Assembly: GCA_003339415.1 (NCBI GenBank)
Contig: PDHQ01000035.1
Span: forward strand, 130,249 to 194,248
Source: Ophiocordyceps camponoti-saundersi (nom. inval.)
Taxonomy: Eukaryota; Ascomycota; Sordariomycetes; Hypocreales; Ophiocordycipitaceae
Direction: 5' to 3'
DNA: 64,000 nt
The translations under genes were made by a program, and so were the position numbers. Under the pieces are notes generated by a model. That model did not search any database. It was not told where the DNA came from and saw nothing but the letters and a program-made list of their open reading frames with translations. This document shows positions 32,476 through 45,103 of the stretch, piece by piece (position 1 is the stretch's first letter; the number at the start of each line of letters is the position of its first letter).

Positions 32476-35400
32476 TTAGTATATACTTTTAGGAACTACT
32501 ATATAAGGGAGGCCCTTAGTTAGGTAGCTTAGCTAGTAGCTATAATAAGGGGATTAAGGGCCCCCTTATTATAGTAAATTAGCTAAATTACCTAGCTAAG
32601 GGTTTTCCCTAGTTTAATCTTATTAGTAGTGCCTTTAGGTACTACTAACTTTTTATCTTTTTATATATTTTAATAAGTTTACTATATTACCTTAATAATA
32701 AAGAAAGTAATAGATAAGTTAAAAATATTAGAAAGGAAAAGTTTATAAAGAAAACGAAGATATCGTAAATATAAGTTTATAGTATTTTAAAATAATCTCC
32801 CTAATTAGAATAGACGATAAAGGAGATTATCCTAAGATAAGGGTATTATTTAACTAATAAGAAAATAATCGCGATAGCGATTAAAAAGTAACGAAATAAG
32901 TATATATAACGATTTTAAAGAAAATCGGTCTAATAGTAAAGAAATAATAGTAATCCGGAATAACGCCGGGGTTATAATTAATAAGGTTAATTATAGATAT
33001 ATAAATCTAGATCCGGTATATAAAATAGAGAGTAAATAGGTATAACTACTTATTTTAATAGGGCTTATAAAAGGTATTTTCTTCCCCTTAGGCCTTAATT
33101 AATAAGTTAATTAAGAGGTATTTTCTTCCCTTTAATCCCTTAGATCTATATATAGCTTTATAAGCTTAATTTCCTTTTAGAAAATGCGGAATTTCTCCCC
33201 TTAAAGCGGCTTCGTTAGTCCGTCCGCTATTATACCGGAAGTTTCTATCTAGCTAATCTTCGTACGGCCTAACTAAACCTCTTAACGTAATTAATAAGAG
33301 TATATATTAACGTAGAGGAGCTTTATCTTTAGCTTTAAATTCTCCTCCGTAATTAGCCTAATCGTTTAAAGGTTATTATAGTAAATTATAATATCTTATA
33401 TAGGCTTAAATTATACTTCCTTATAAAGCCTCTTAAAAGCTTTAACTTCCTTAATAATATAAAAAAGGGCTAGGAACTCTGCCTCTATAGATAAGGTTAT
33501 AATAGTATCCTATTTACCTAATTTAAAGATAATTATACCCCCGAAAACTTAGATAATAAAGCCTCTAGTACTTTTTCGGTTATAGTTATCCCCGAACGAA
33601 GCGTTAGATATAGCTATAATAGCTAAATCGTTACTATTATAGCCGATTAAGAGGTCTTAAGTATTACGAAGGAATTCTATAATATAGACTATAGATTATA
33701 GATATTAAGGGCTAGGATTTATAAGACCTTATACTAAGTAGCTAATAGCGAACGTAACGTCCGCTTAAGTAATAATTATAGCGTATATTAAGCTACTAAC
33801 GATAGCTTAATATTACTTAATCTTTTTAGCTATTACCTCCCCTTCGAAAGGAGGGATTTTCTTAAGTATTATTAGCTAAGGCCGAGTTTTCTTTCCTAGG
33901 AGCCCTTTAAATTTTATTATAACCTTTTAAATATAAGACTTCTAGCTTAGGAATAGACGCCGATTAGCCCTATCCCTAATAACCTTAATATTTAAGAACT
34001 AGCGAAGGTCCCCGAGATCCTTAATTTAAAAGGCCTTTTCGATAGCCTCTCGAAACTTTATATACTTATCTATTTAATTTTTCCTAAATAAAGCTATAAG
34101 ATTATCGATATAGAAGAAAACGATAATCTTTCCGTTCGTTATAATATAAGGGTTTTCCGAAACGGTCCTATAACCCTAATCTTTTAGCTAGGCTATAAGT
34201 AATTTATACTAAAGGAGAGGGGATCGTCGAAGGCAGTAGAGAGCCTTTTTTAACCTCTAGGCCCGGCCTAGCTTATTAAAGCCGGGAGGCATTTTATAGT
34301 ATACCTCTTCGTCGAGATTACTATTATAAAATACGTTTACGAAGTTATATTATTAAGCTTTAAGGTTAAAGTAGGCTATTAAGGCTATTAATAACCGGAA
34401 CGTTCGTACTACTAGCGTATAAGCGTAAACGGATAATTCGTTCGGCGGTTACTCGTTTCCGTATATAATAACGCGGGCTTTATACTTCTAAAGGAAGCCT
34501 TATAAGTTAAACTTATAAATAAAGACCTATTTAAGATTAATTAACCGCTACCCTTAAGGTATAGCGGCCGTTAAGATCTCTTTAGTAACTTTATAGTCCT
34601 CTATCCTTATTAATTCGACCTTTATAGCCTCTAGCTATTATACCTTATCGGGCTTACCGTAAGCCCCTTTATACGTAAGAGGGGGCTCTAGCAGATAGTC
34701 CCGATAAGGCTTATTTATAAGGGCTTAAGAGAGGATAAAGGCCGAATTCCCTATTTAATTAAGGGAGTTAGGGGTAAGAGGCGTATAAGAGGGCGTTTCC
34801 GCCTCTTTTACTAAGGGATCTATAAGTCCGGCGCTAGGATAACTATTATCCCGCTCTTTAACGCTAGATTAATTAAAAAGGCCGGGAAACGCGTTTTTAA
34901 GTATTTCTTAAAATTAAGTATTATTACCGGCCGGGTTACGTATACCGGGCTCTTCTTATTATAAAAGCCTAAGGAGATTATTATTATTAACTTCCTCCTC
35001 TTAATTTTTAACTATAGAGACCTAACGAAGGGCTTCTTTTAGCTAAGAAGTATCCTTATAGTCCTAGCTATAGAATACCTTCTTATTAAAGGTTATAAAC
35101 GAAATACTAATTAGGGAGTGCCTCTTTAAGGAGGGCACTTAGATTAGGTATTACGAGGAGGAGGTAATATTAGCTAAATAGCCGATATAAGCTTTTAGGT
35201 CGAATTTACTTTAAAGGCCTCTTAGTGCTTTCCTTATTATAGGAAACGCCTTATAACTATAAGCTCTAATATACTATAAGTTTTAAATAAGATAATCTTA
35301 CGGATAACCCTCCTACTAAGGGTTATAAGTCTTAAGCTAATAAAGCTTTTATTTAATCGGCTATACGGCTACCCCCTTATCTACCTTACGAGGCGTCCTA

Positions 35401-37808
35401 TTAAGGAGGTAGATAGCTATATATATAGCCGTTAGCTATAAGTTATAAGGGAATCTTAACTATATAAGGAGGTATATAGCCGTATAAGTTACGATACCCC
35501 CTAATCGTTCGGTATAACTATTTTAATATATATATACTAGTAAGGTAAATTAAATATTAATACCTTTAAAAGATATATCCTTACGGAAGGCCTTAGTAAA
35601 TAGGGCTTTCTTATAGTTTGTAAGGATAATCGAGACCTTTAAATTAAAAGATCTCGCGATATAAGCTATAAATTTAACCTATATAGTAAGTAGGTTAGTT
35701 TTATAAGGGATATTATACCCCCTTTATTCTCCTATAAGCTTATAAGTAAATAGGGCTAAATAAGCTAATCTATTATAGCCTAGTTTTATATAGAATAGGT
35801 TAAAAGAGATAATAGCCTAGAGGCGTTAAGGCTACGAGGCCTAATAAGGCACCCGTAATCTCTCCTTTCTAAGCTTAGTAATTATATAGATCTCGTAATT
35901 AGTTATTAAGATAGCCTTATTAATACTAACCTCCGGTAACTTACCTAGTAAAGCTTATACCTCGGCTTCTAGATAGCTTATATAAGCGTGCTATAAGTCC
36001 TTATCTATCTTTACGATAAGTTAAGGAACTTATAAATTAACTAAAGCTATTAGGGTTAGTTTAATAACTTAAAGCTATAGCTGCCGGACCCTTATAAGTA
36101 TATAGTATAGAGTTATATTATTCCTTAAGTTATAAAGCTAGCCCGTAAGGTTATTCTAAGCATAACCTTTTTCTATAAAAACTATTAAAAAAATAAGATT
36201 AATATTAAAGTTAGGGTTAAACCTAATATTAGTAAAGGTTATACGATAACCTATTTCTATCGTTAATATAACCGTGCCTACCCCTAAAGTAGTAACCTTA
36301 GTTATAGTAATAGTAAGATCGGCCCGGGCGTTTAGGTTAAAAGTATCGAACTAGTTAAGGGAGTTAAAGATATATATTAAGCACCCCTTATTAAGGAGGA
36401 CGCTATCTTTTATCTCCGTACCTTTCGAAGCGGGATTCCCTAGGGCTATAAAAACGCCCGAGGTTTCCTTATCCCTCCGTTAGCTAGTAATTCCTTTATT
36501 TTCCTTCTTCTATTAATTAACTTTCCGTTAAGTCGATCGATCGCGGGCTACCTTATCTATAACTTATTAAAGAAAGTTATCGTTAAGATTAATCTAATCT
36601 TATAAAAAAGGAGGGATCGAATTAAGGAGAACGTAAAAGTACCTTTTCTAGTAATTTTCCTTCCTCTTAAACTCTTAAAGATACTTTCGTCTATACTAAG
36701 TATAAACTTAAGCGTTACGCTCTTTAAGGTTATTAGTTAAAAAAGAAAAGGGAGGGGCCTATTTTACTAGGCGGCTATTTTAATCCCTATTTTATAAGGT
36801 ATTTACCTTTATTTACTACTTAAGATTATAATAAATAATAAAGGCTATTTTCTTCTTAATCTAATTAGGCTTAGGGGCCTTATAATTAGCCCTCCTAAAC
36901 TCCTAAAAAACGTTAATAAATTAAGGAGCTTTTCCGCGGTCTTTATAGCGGATTAGATTAAGGTTATATTATATTATTTATATAAATAAGGGATACTAAT
37001 CTCTTACTACGTAGATAAAATACTTAACGTATATCTTATCGGTAAACTTTACGCTATTTAGTTATAAGTAAATCCGCTAAGCTTAGATTAATTAAGTAAC
37101 TTAGTTATTAATATCTCCTTTTAAGGGATCCTATAAGAATAGGTTACGTAACTTATCCTTAGCGAGTTTATATTTAGTAATATTACCGGGCTATATAAAG
37201 GTATATAGCGTTACTAGTTTTTCCCTTAGTAAAAAGTCCCCTTAAATTAGGGACTAATAGGCTAATAAGAGGCTTACCCGGATAAAGGGATTTATCCCCT
37301 CTAATACCTTCCTTATCTGATAATATTTTTTTAGGTTTTCTTAGAAATTCGGAAAGGTAAATATTTTATACTTTTCTCTAAATAGTTAAAGAGTTTTAGG
37401 GTTAGGGGTCTTACTCTTTATTCGACCTCCTAAGCTTATAAACGGGATTTCTAGTTAATTTAGCTTTATAAGGGTCTCTTATATTTCCGGGTTTATAAAA
37501 AACTAGATATTATAGCTTTATACTATATTAATAACGTCTTAGTATTAATTAGTCTAATCTTTAAGGTTTTTAAGAATAAAGGTAAGTTTAACTAATATCG
37601 TAAAATCTACTATTATATTAGTTATTATATTATTTAAAGTTATTATTAATTATTATTAAAAATTAATAAATTTAGGGGTTATAAGTCCGCTAAAAAAAGT
37701 AACGATAGCCTTACTTTTATAAGGGCTTAATTAATTAAGTAAATTTATAAAGCACGGGCTATATAGGCTATAAGAACGGTAAAATTAAATAAATTAAATT
37801 AAAGAGTA

Positions 37809-37825
37809 CTAACTAAGCTTATAAC
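37809..37825 (-). promoter_or_regulatory. Putative primer-binding site of the copia element
   Basis: Directly inside the right LTR, the minus strand reads GTTATAAGCTTAG. Allowing for RIP transitions this resembles GTTATGAGCCCAG, complementary to the anticodon-stem half of initiator tRNA-Met, the internal-tRNA priming site used by Drosophila copia and relatives. The match is by eye and through a mutated sequence. Confidence 0.5.
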
Positions 37826-38124
37826 TATTAGATAAGGAGGAGGCGTATAAATTATATTAATTAATATACTTACCCTCTTAAAACGGAGGGAATTATCGTT
37901 ATCTTTATATATATAATAAAGACTATCCGTATCTACCTCTTATACCGTGATACCCTTATAAATAAGCCTTTATTCCTATATCCTATATATTGCCCCGGAT
38001 ATAGCCCTTTTTCCTAATAGGAATTCCGTTTCCTAGGTTGCGGAGCCGTTGCTATGATAACTGCACGCCTTAAGGGATAATAAAAAACACACGCCTAACC
38101 CACTCTTGTCTTAGCCCTCTGACA
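37826..38124 (-). repeat. Right LTR (5' LTR in coding orientation)
   Basis: A 299-bp repeat starting with the mutated TATTAGATAAGG and ending TCTGACA. Its inner part (to about 37944) is the mutated one, and its outer part, from about 37949, keeps CpA and TpG sites. It is the mirror image of the left LTR. Confidence 0.95.
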
Positions 38125-38634
38125 CATACCTACCTACCTACATATACACACGTTCATATATAATTACGGACATATATCTACATATAGCCGTACACAAATA
38201 CGGATCACATCTTCCACTCATCTCATCCCCGTCACCTCCCTCCAGGCCACCTACCTGCTACCTATTAATAACCCCGGTCGGCCGCTAGTCTACACACATA
38301 TCTCTGGGCCCCTCTGCCAGCCTCCTCCTCTAGTCTCACTACCTGCCAGCTAATTAATAAAAAAGCAACCAATTTTATTCTTTTATTCTTGTGTTTCTAA
38401 TCGTACGGATATCCTGTTATGACGTCCGTACATATAGATATTCAAGTACGGATTATGTATCCGTAGTATGTAAGCATTGTTAACGGTCTCCTTCTCCTTC
38501 TCCTTCTTCTTCTTCTTCGTCCGCTTACTCCCTCTCCTTTTCTTCTCTACTCCGTACATACTACCACCACGGCATCCAACCACACTCGTCCATCCATCGT
38601 GCATACATACATATGTATATATATACCTACTACA

Positions 38635-38665
<31 letters not shown>

Positions 38666-41600
38666 GTATGTATGCACATACATATGTGCATACAAGGAAA
38701 CTGCCACGAGGCAGCATGCGCATGCGTGCAGGTATCTTGCTGTGCCGTGTTGAATGGATCCAGACTGACGATACACCTATCAGGCTGCCTATCAATGGCA
38801 AGGCATGCGCTTATGAGCTTTGAATGTATGTACTCATACATACAAACACATGTACGTTTATGTGTGTACGGAGTATCCATACAACATTGTCGCAACATGC
38901 GTTCCAGGCGGCATCGTCATCGTCGTGCCGGACCTCGGGTGGAGCCAAACTTTGGCTCATGGCCATCTGTTCTGTTCCCCTCCCATGCCAATGGACCGGC
39001 CTGACGGTTGCAACCTATCATTATATGTATGTATGTATATGTACTTACATACATCAATACACACATGCAAATGCAGTTCGATCAAGACGGGAGAAGAGGG
39101 AGTGAAGTCAAGAGCGCGTTATTTTGACTCTTGGACCGCACCACCATCACGACCATCAATCCATCCATCCATCCATCCATCGAGAGCCTTCATACTACCT
39201 CCATATACATATGTACATACATACACCGCTAACCTGCCTACCTACCTAGCTACATAGTGCCTACCTGCTGAGGCATAGGGACTGTCATAGAGACACCATG
39301 CGCATAGCATCATATGGATGTGAATACATACCTATGCATGTGTGGTACGGATAACTTGCAAGTATTGTACAAATGTCAGAGCCTCTTTCTCCCTCCCTCC
39401 CTCTTCCTCCCTCTCCATCGTCTTCGCCCTCCCCCCATCTTCCGGCCTCCACTCTTGTGTCGCGACGCCGCATGTTGGCCAGTCGTCCGAGCCGCGTCGC
39501 ATGGATGGATCATGGCGGACGGCAGCAAGACGACGTCATCAGCCTCACCGCCGAGCCTCCTCCTCCTTCTCCTCCTCCACGAAGTTTCAACAAGGTCTTG
39601 CGATCCAGAGCGCTGACTGGTGAAATACAACTTCCCTCGTCCGTGCCAACCGCAGGTGGCTGACTTTGGGCTGCACGCCATCGTCGACCAAGCCTACCTA
39701 CCTACCAACCGCCGCCAGGACCAACGCCCAGTCCTCGCTTCCTCTCCTTTTATCCCCTCCGTTTTTTTAAGAAAGTAAAGAATGAATAATAATCAAAATC
39801 AGGGGCAAATCGCGGGGAATGATGGACGCACGTTCGTTCACGCAGCACACGTGCGGCTCCCTTTCCCCCTCCACCTCCCTCACCCCCCAGTCTTAGACAA
39901 CTCTCGTCCTACGGATACTCCGTACATAATCAGCACATGGCCCGTGATAATGCTGACCCCGGGGCGGGGGAGAGGGACGAGTCATCACCCCTGTACCGCC
40001 GCTACATGCGGCCGACTCGAGGTAACTTTACCTCTTTCCGTCCTTTTTCTTTCCTTCGTTCTTTGGCCTCAGTGCCATCATCCCGGCCACCGGCTGTCGG
40101 GCCCCGCCGAACAGAACAATGGCCGCCACCGGGGCCCTGATGACGGACAACGGACGCTTTTGGAGTGTGCGAATAAGCCGGGCCGGTGCGCGCGCCGAGA
40201 CTAAGGTTCGGATTAGGCCGGCGGCGCCTCGCTGCGTGTTACAGACAGATGTAGAGAGGGGGAAGGAAAGGGTTAGGCACTTTCCACCGCCGGCGCATGT
40301 GGTATCAATCTGACAACCAAGAAGACGGCATTGCCCGTTCATCAAAATAATGAAGAGGGAATAAAAGGGTATCGGGCCACGCTGTTCCGATACTTGGTAG
40401 GTTGGTGTCTCTCCCAAGGATGAGTTGGCTTCGCCGACAGGGAATCCCCCCTGTCGCACCTCATCCGACGGAGCCATGAATGAACACAGCTGTGCGTATG
40501 GGTGTGCAGATAGACATGAGTGCGTGTGTAGGTAGCTGTACTTTCTCACCTGGTTCTTCTGCTTCCCCAACTGGACCCTTGCGGGCCTCGTTTCGCCGAA
40601 CCGGGAAGGGCGGGGCACCTCGTGTAAATGTACCCGGTACATTTTACATGCCGTCACCACGAGGAGAGGAGCGAGTGTTCGACATTGTATGTATCCATCG
40701 CCAGGCCAGAGACCGGCTATCGCGCGAGTGGGAGGAGAATTGCTTGCTTGCTTGACTTTCTTTGATTCTCGTCCCCGTCTCTACCGTCTCTGCAGTTCGG
40801 TATTTGCCGCCGACTCCGTGTCACCCTGGCCGAACCTCATTCATCAGTCAACGTTGGCTTCCGTATTGCCCTTCGGGACCGGGACCGCCCTCTGACCGTG
40901 GCCTTTCGTCTCTCTTCTCTTTTAACCTCTCCGCCTTTTGCCTCTCCGCCTTTTACAAACGTCTCTTGGATAACCTAGGTAGGTGAGGAGATTTGGATGA
41001 GGCAAGTGAGTCCATGCCAGCTCAACCTCACCCCCTATTTGCCTCGATGGGATCGAAACCAACAAGGAAAAGCCACAGCCAACAGCATAGTCTGACACTG
41101 ACACTGACAGTCAGTGGCTGACAGCTGACGAGGGGACGGGAGGTGGTGTGGCAGTCTAGGGTAAGTAGCCGGGGCACGCGGGCGAACCGGATCCCGAGCC
41201 GACCCTCTCTCTCTTGACTCTTGAGGTATTGAGGTCTGCGCATATCTAGATCTCTCTCCGTCGCCAGCCAACCAGAGCTCATCTATTTCCGATTTCAATT
41301 CGTCACTTACATGCACACCTCGTCAACTCCCTTCCAGCGAAGACGCACTGTGCGGAAAATATCCCATGTAATCAGAGATAGCGGTGTAAGTCGTAAGTGC
41401 GGATTCGTTAAAGAGGAGGTGTAGGGAACAAAGCAGAGAGAAGGGGGGGGGGGGAGCAGATGGGACAAGCAAGCAAGCAAGCAAGGTTCCGGGGAAAACA
41501 GAAACGTGCCTGCATCCGGCCAGACAACGCACTTAATCGGCTCTTGGCGCATAGTAGTCGACGGGGAAGCAGATCCGGCCAACGAGGGCTCGTCAGTCAA

Positions 41601-43188
41601 TTCCGGGCGGGCGTATGTATGTACATACATATGTACATCCTACAACCTTGTGCAATATGCAGTATGTAGGTATGTAGGTAGGTATGTGCAGTGCAATACA
41701 ATACACTGCGGGCCAGGAGCCGGGCTGTCAATTCCATCTGCTTGCTCCAAGACAGGGTCGCACTGCCGGTAGAGCGAGCGGAGAGGGTGTCAATTCATCT
41801 TGGCGGCCCGCCCTTGAAGGTATGCCGCATTTGTGCAGGCTTTGTACATAGGTACATACATTGTACGTGCAACATGGTAAGTAACCTCATATTAGATACC
41901 CACTTACTTATATATTACACAGAACTCGAGATAGAACAGACGTCTAGCACAGAGACAATATAAGGCAAGGAACAAACAACGGCCTACCCTGCTGGCTTAC
42001 ATACATACCTACATACATATGTATGTACATACCCAGTACCCGGTTGAATCCTGGGGAGACAATCGCAGCACAGTCCTTCCTCCCGTCCGCATAGCACGCG
42101 CGATCCAAGAAGAAGCATTTCATCGTGGCACCATGCGCGCCAAGGTTCGGCGTCCCTCGCCCCCGTCCGTCTCTCCCACTCAAGCTCCGCCATTGTCAGC
42201 GTGCAGCGAGATCCGAGATGGAAAAAGCATCATCATCTCCTTGCGTTCGTTTTCTCACTTTTTTTTCTTTGAACAGCAAAGGAGGGAGAGGGGGAATGAG
42301 GCCTTGCGAGATCCGACTTCTCCATATCTTCCTGCCTGCTTTGTTCTTTTGTTCCATATCTTCTTCTTCCTTGCCTAGTTTGGTAGGGAATCGGCGGATC
42401 CGAGAGAAGAGCGACCTTGAGAAGGACAATTTACATGCATACCCACGATCCCTCGTTTGGAGTCGCATCGTTGAGCGAGCCGTCTAGGTTGCTGTCGAAC
42501 GGGAGTCCACAATGACGGCAATGCCGTTGCCGTCTGTCTTTGGATGGATCATATGGGGGGGAGGGGAAAGAGGGGAGCAAGTTTAATTTGGAGACCCTTT
42601 CCCCTCCCTGCACCGCTTTCAAGTTCCGGGGATGCTGGGCATAGCTCGTCGACGGGTAAGAATAGCAGTTGCTGGAATGCGTATGTACAAGCTGGCCTCA
42701 ACAGCTTTCCCGTCCCGTCTTTGGCGGATAGCAAGCTCGTGCTTGGCCTATAACGTGGACGTGATTTAACAGTCCTAGGTATGTGGTGCTCCGAAGAACC
42801 AAGAACGATAACCTGTAACGGAGAACAACTCCCGGAAGCCATCGAAAAAACTTGGAACTGCCCCTTCTCATTGACCGTCGACAGCATTCATTTGTACATA
42901 CCCTCTCCGCCGCCGCCCCCCCCTTCGAAAATGAACTGCCGGCAGTGGCATCATATGACAACATTCCCCCAGAACGAGACCGCCCCAGCACGAAGACAAC
43001 TTCTCCAAGAAAGAAGTCAGAAAGCTCTCGTCTCCATCACAGTCGCCGTGGACGACACCACCCCAGGGATCATGGCCAAGGCCCAAAAACCTTGACGCTT
43101 CGATACCCGCAGTGACGGGATCAGGGAGCAGGGCTCTTTACCCCCCCCTCCTCATCTGTCTGCATTCGGCCTTGGTCCCCTTTCCTCG
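38125..43188. other. 5-kb gene-free region right of the retrotransposon
   Basis: No open frame on either strand has a domain, conserved style or plausible exon chain. Visible content: a long CATACATA tract at about 38605-38690 with inverted CATATG centres, CCATCCATCCATCC near 39160-39180, CCTACCTACC tracts near 39236 and 39695, TACGGATAC/CTCCGTAC words, a (CAAG)n tract near 41465-41485, and ATGTACATACATATGTACAT palindrome-like tracts near 41625 and 42010. A 15-bp CTCTCCGCCTTTT tandem sits near 40925-40955. Confidence 0.4.
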
Positions 43189-43571
43189 GAGTACTATGTC
43201 AAGCTGACCATCAGGTCCGACCTCAGCCGACCAAAAACCCACTTTCAAATTATGTAATCTGACCACTGCACACGGGTATAGTACTTCACAAAATAAAGGT
43301 AGGGACTTTACCTATCCGTATATATTAATTCCGATAAATTATATACTAATTCCGAAAAATACTAAGTAGAAGCTCTGACGATAGCTATTATTATATATTT
43401 TAAAAAAAGTATTTTATTATTTTTCCTTAAATTAATATATTTAAGTAAGCAAAGTCCCTACCTTTGTTTTGTGAAGTACTGCGCCCGTGGGCAGTGGTCA
43501 GATTATATAATCGGAAAGTGGGTTTTTGGTCGGCTGAGGTCGGACCTGATGGTCAGCTTGACATAGTACTC
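43189..43571. mobile_element. Foldback/MITE-like element with about 122-bp terminal inverted repeats and 9-bp target duplication
   Basis: Left arm 43189 to about 43310 and right arm about 43450 to 43571 are inverted copies. Both begin GAGTACTATGTCAAGCTGAC from the outside and remain similar for about 122 bp. The flanks are the direct repeat CTTTCCTCG at 43180-43188 and 43572-43580, which could be read as 10 bp with one extra C. The 140-bp centre is AT-rich and codes for nothing. Long inverted repeats with a 9-bp target duplication fit a non-autonomous Mutator-like (MULE) element. Several arm differences are C/T or G/A, so light RIP is possible. No transposase is nearby. Confidence 0.85.
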
Positions 43572-45103
43572 CTTTCCTCGCCCCCCTCCCCGCAGCTCGG
43601 TCGTCGGTCCCGGCTGGTGCCTCGCAGAGTTTTTAAAAATAGGTAGGCAGGCAGCCTTCACGTTAACGAAGCAGCAGAGCAAGGGGGGGGGGAGGGGAGA
43701 GTGAGTGAGTGTGTGAGTGTGTGTGCGGGCGACGGTGAGAGAAAGATAGTGTGAGAGGGGCAACGGGTCAGAGAAGAGAAAGAGAGATTTTGAGAATAAT
43801 AACTATGCTGCTAGTCAGGTTGAACCGTTGAGGTTCAGAGGTAAACCAAACCACTTACATACATACATACTTACATACGTCATAGAAGCTACGACGGAAG
43901 CAGACGATGGCAGACGACGATCCTTGGTCGGGGAATCCCCCCGTTGTCTGGCTCAGGCGGCTGACTTTCTCGGCCTCGGGCCACCGGGTATCGCGGAATG
44001 ATGACCCGATGAAGACCAGGGGGAGGGCCGATGACATCGTCGGCAGCCGCCGGAATTTTGTACCAGCCCTGTGCCTGGCGAGGCGGGTCTTGGCCGTAAA
44101 CAGCAGGTAGGGTATGCCGGGCATTTCGATACCCAAGGGGCCAGGAGGTATTCCATGGCCGTATAGGTGGATTCATTGTCTCTAGATACCAAACAATACG
44201 ACATGATTCAATCCCAATACCGTCTTTCTATCTCTCTTTCTCGCGCGCGCATTTCCGTCTCCAACTTCCACGTCTTCGTTAAGCAGAACAGAGACCAGGG
44301 GGGGAAGGGAGAGGAGGGGAGAAGGCCAAGCCTCGGCGCACCTTGCCTTAGAATGTATTAAGATGCTCTGGACCCATGGAACCGGCATTACGCCTTGGCT
44401 ACATTCACAAGCATGCAAGGCAGACGATAAAGATCGTATGTATATATGTATATATCCGTATATGTATAGGACAGAGGTATTCAATAGTAGCAATAGTACG
44501 GATACAGATATAGATACGGATACTCGGATACTACCTAGTAGGCACTAGTAGTCTGGTTGGTACTTGGTAGGGTACGGGTTAAAAGCGGCCCCCCTATTTT
44601 ACCGGCCGCTATGCGAGTGAGCCACCACCTCTTTGACGTACATAGTACATATCATATGATGGTAGGCAGTCAGCTTACTAAGGTAAAGCAAGCTGCAATG
44701 AAGATAGAATCCAGGTAGACGCGAAGATTCCGGCTGTCCTCGGACTTCGGCATCCTCGATGCTTCCCGGGGTTTCCCCTAACCTTGAATGAAGAAGAAGA
44801 GAAAGAGGAATCGGATTCCTCCTCTTTCGCGCAAGTCATCATCCCATCACTGAAGGGTCGACAACGACCTACCAATATTATTCCCAGCAGCCCCGATAGG
44901 TCCACAAGCAGGGTTAACCGCCGTTCCAGCATCATCGCCGTCGCCAATAGCTCTTCGGGCTCCATCACAGCTGGGCCCTTCCTCTCGTCCCTGGCCTCGA
45001 GTCCTCTCCTCACCTCCCCACTGTCCATCCCTCGCGCCCCCCCTTTTTTTCCCTCCTGCTCTCCGGCTCCGAAGAGAAGGAAAAAAGAAAAAAAAAAACC
45101 ACC
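43572..45103. other. Gene-free region and RCF2 upstream sequence
   Basis: About 1.5 kb. It contains GT-rich tracts near 43690-43730, CATACATACATAC near 43858-43872, GATACGGATAC words near 44505-44525, and probably the promoter and C/T-rich leader of RCF2 after about 44750. Minus-strand frames around 43890-44200 show no recognisable protein. Confidence 0.4.

Larger units (their letters stand above)
31949..38124 (-). mobile_element. RIP-degraded Ty1/copia LTR retrotransposon, complete ends
   Basis: A 6,176-bp element bounded by 299-bp direct LTRs and by a perfect 5-bp target duplication, CATAC (31944-31948 and 38125-38129). LTR ends are TGTCAGA and TCTGACA. Coding orientation is minus. On that strand a decayed reverse transcriptase reads VFFYIDNLIALF at about 34130-34090, a mutated FYVDD box. 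A downstream RNase H-like stretch reads SFGDNYNRKSTRGFII near 33600-33550. An upstream stretch near 36000-35870 matches the HxxxxH...CxxC GAG-pre-integrase motif. Integrase before reverse transcriptase defines the copia order. A half-tRNA-like primer site follows the right-hand LTR. Every frame is broken by many stops, and the interior is AT-rich with almost no CpA or TpG, so it is inactive. No intact protein remains, and about 1 kb beyond the RNase H is non-coding. Confidence 0.95.

Noticed and set aside
39782..40204. Plus-strand frame starting MNNNQNQ
   Set aside because: Mixed composition, no domain, no splice context and not flanked by a plausible promoter or leader; also overlapped by an equally weak minus frame.
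43464..43646. Plus-strand frame starting MFCEVLRPWAVV
   Set aside because: It lies across the right inverted repeat of the foldback element and ends outside it, so it is not a gene.
43855..44204. Minus-strand frames of about 90 codons
   Set aside because: Three overlapping frames of similar quality with no recognisable protein; treated as chance.
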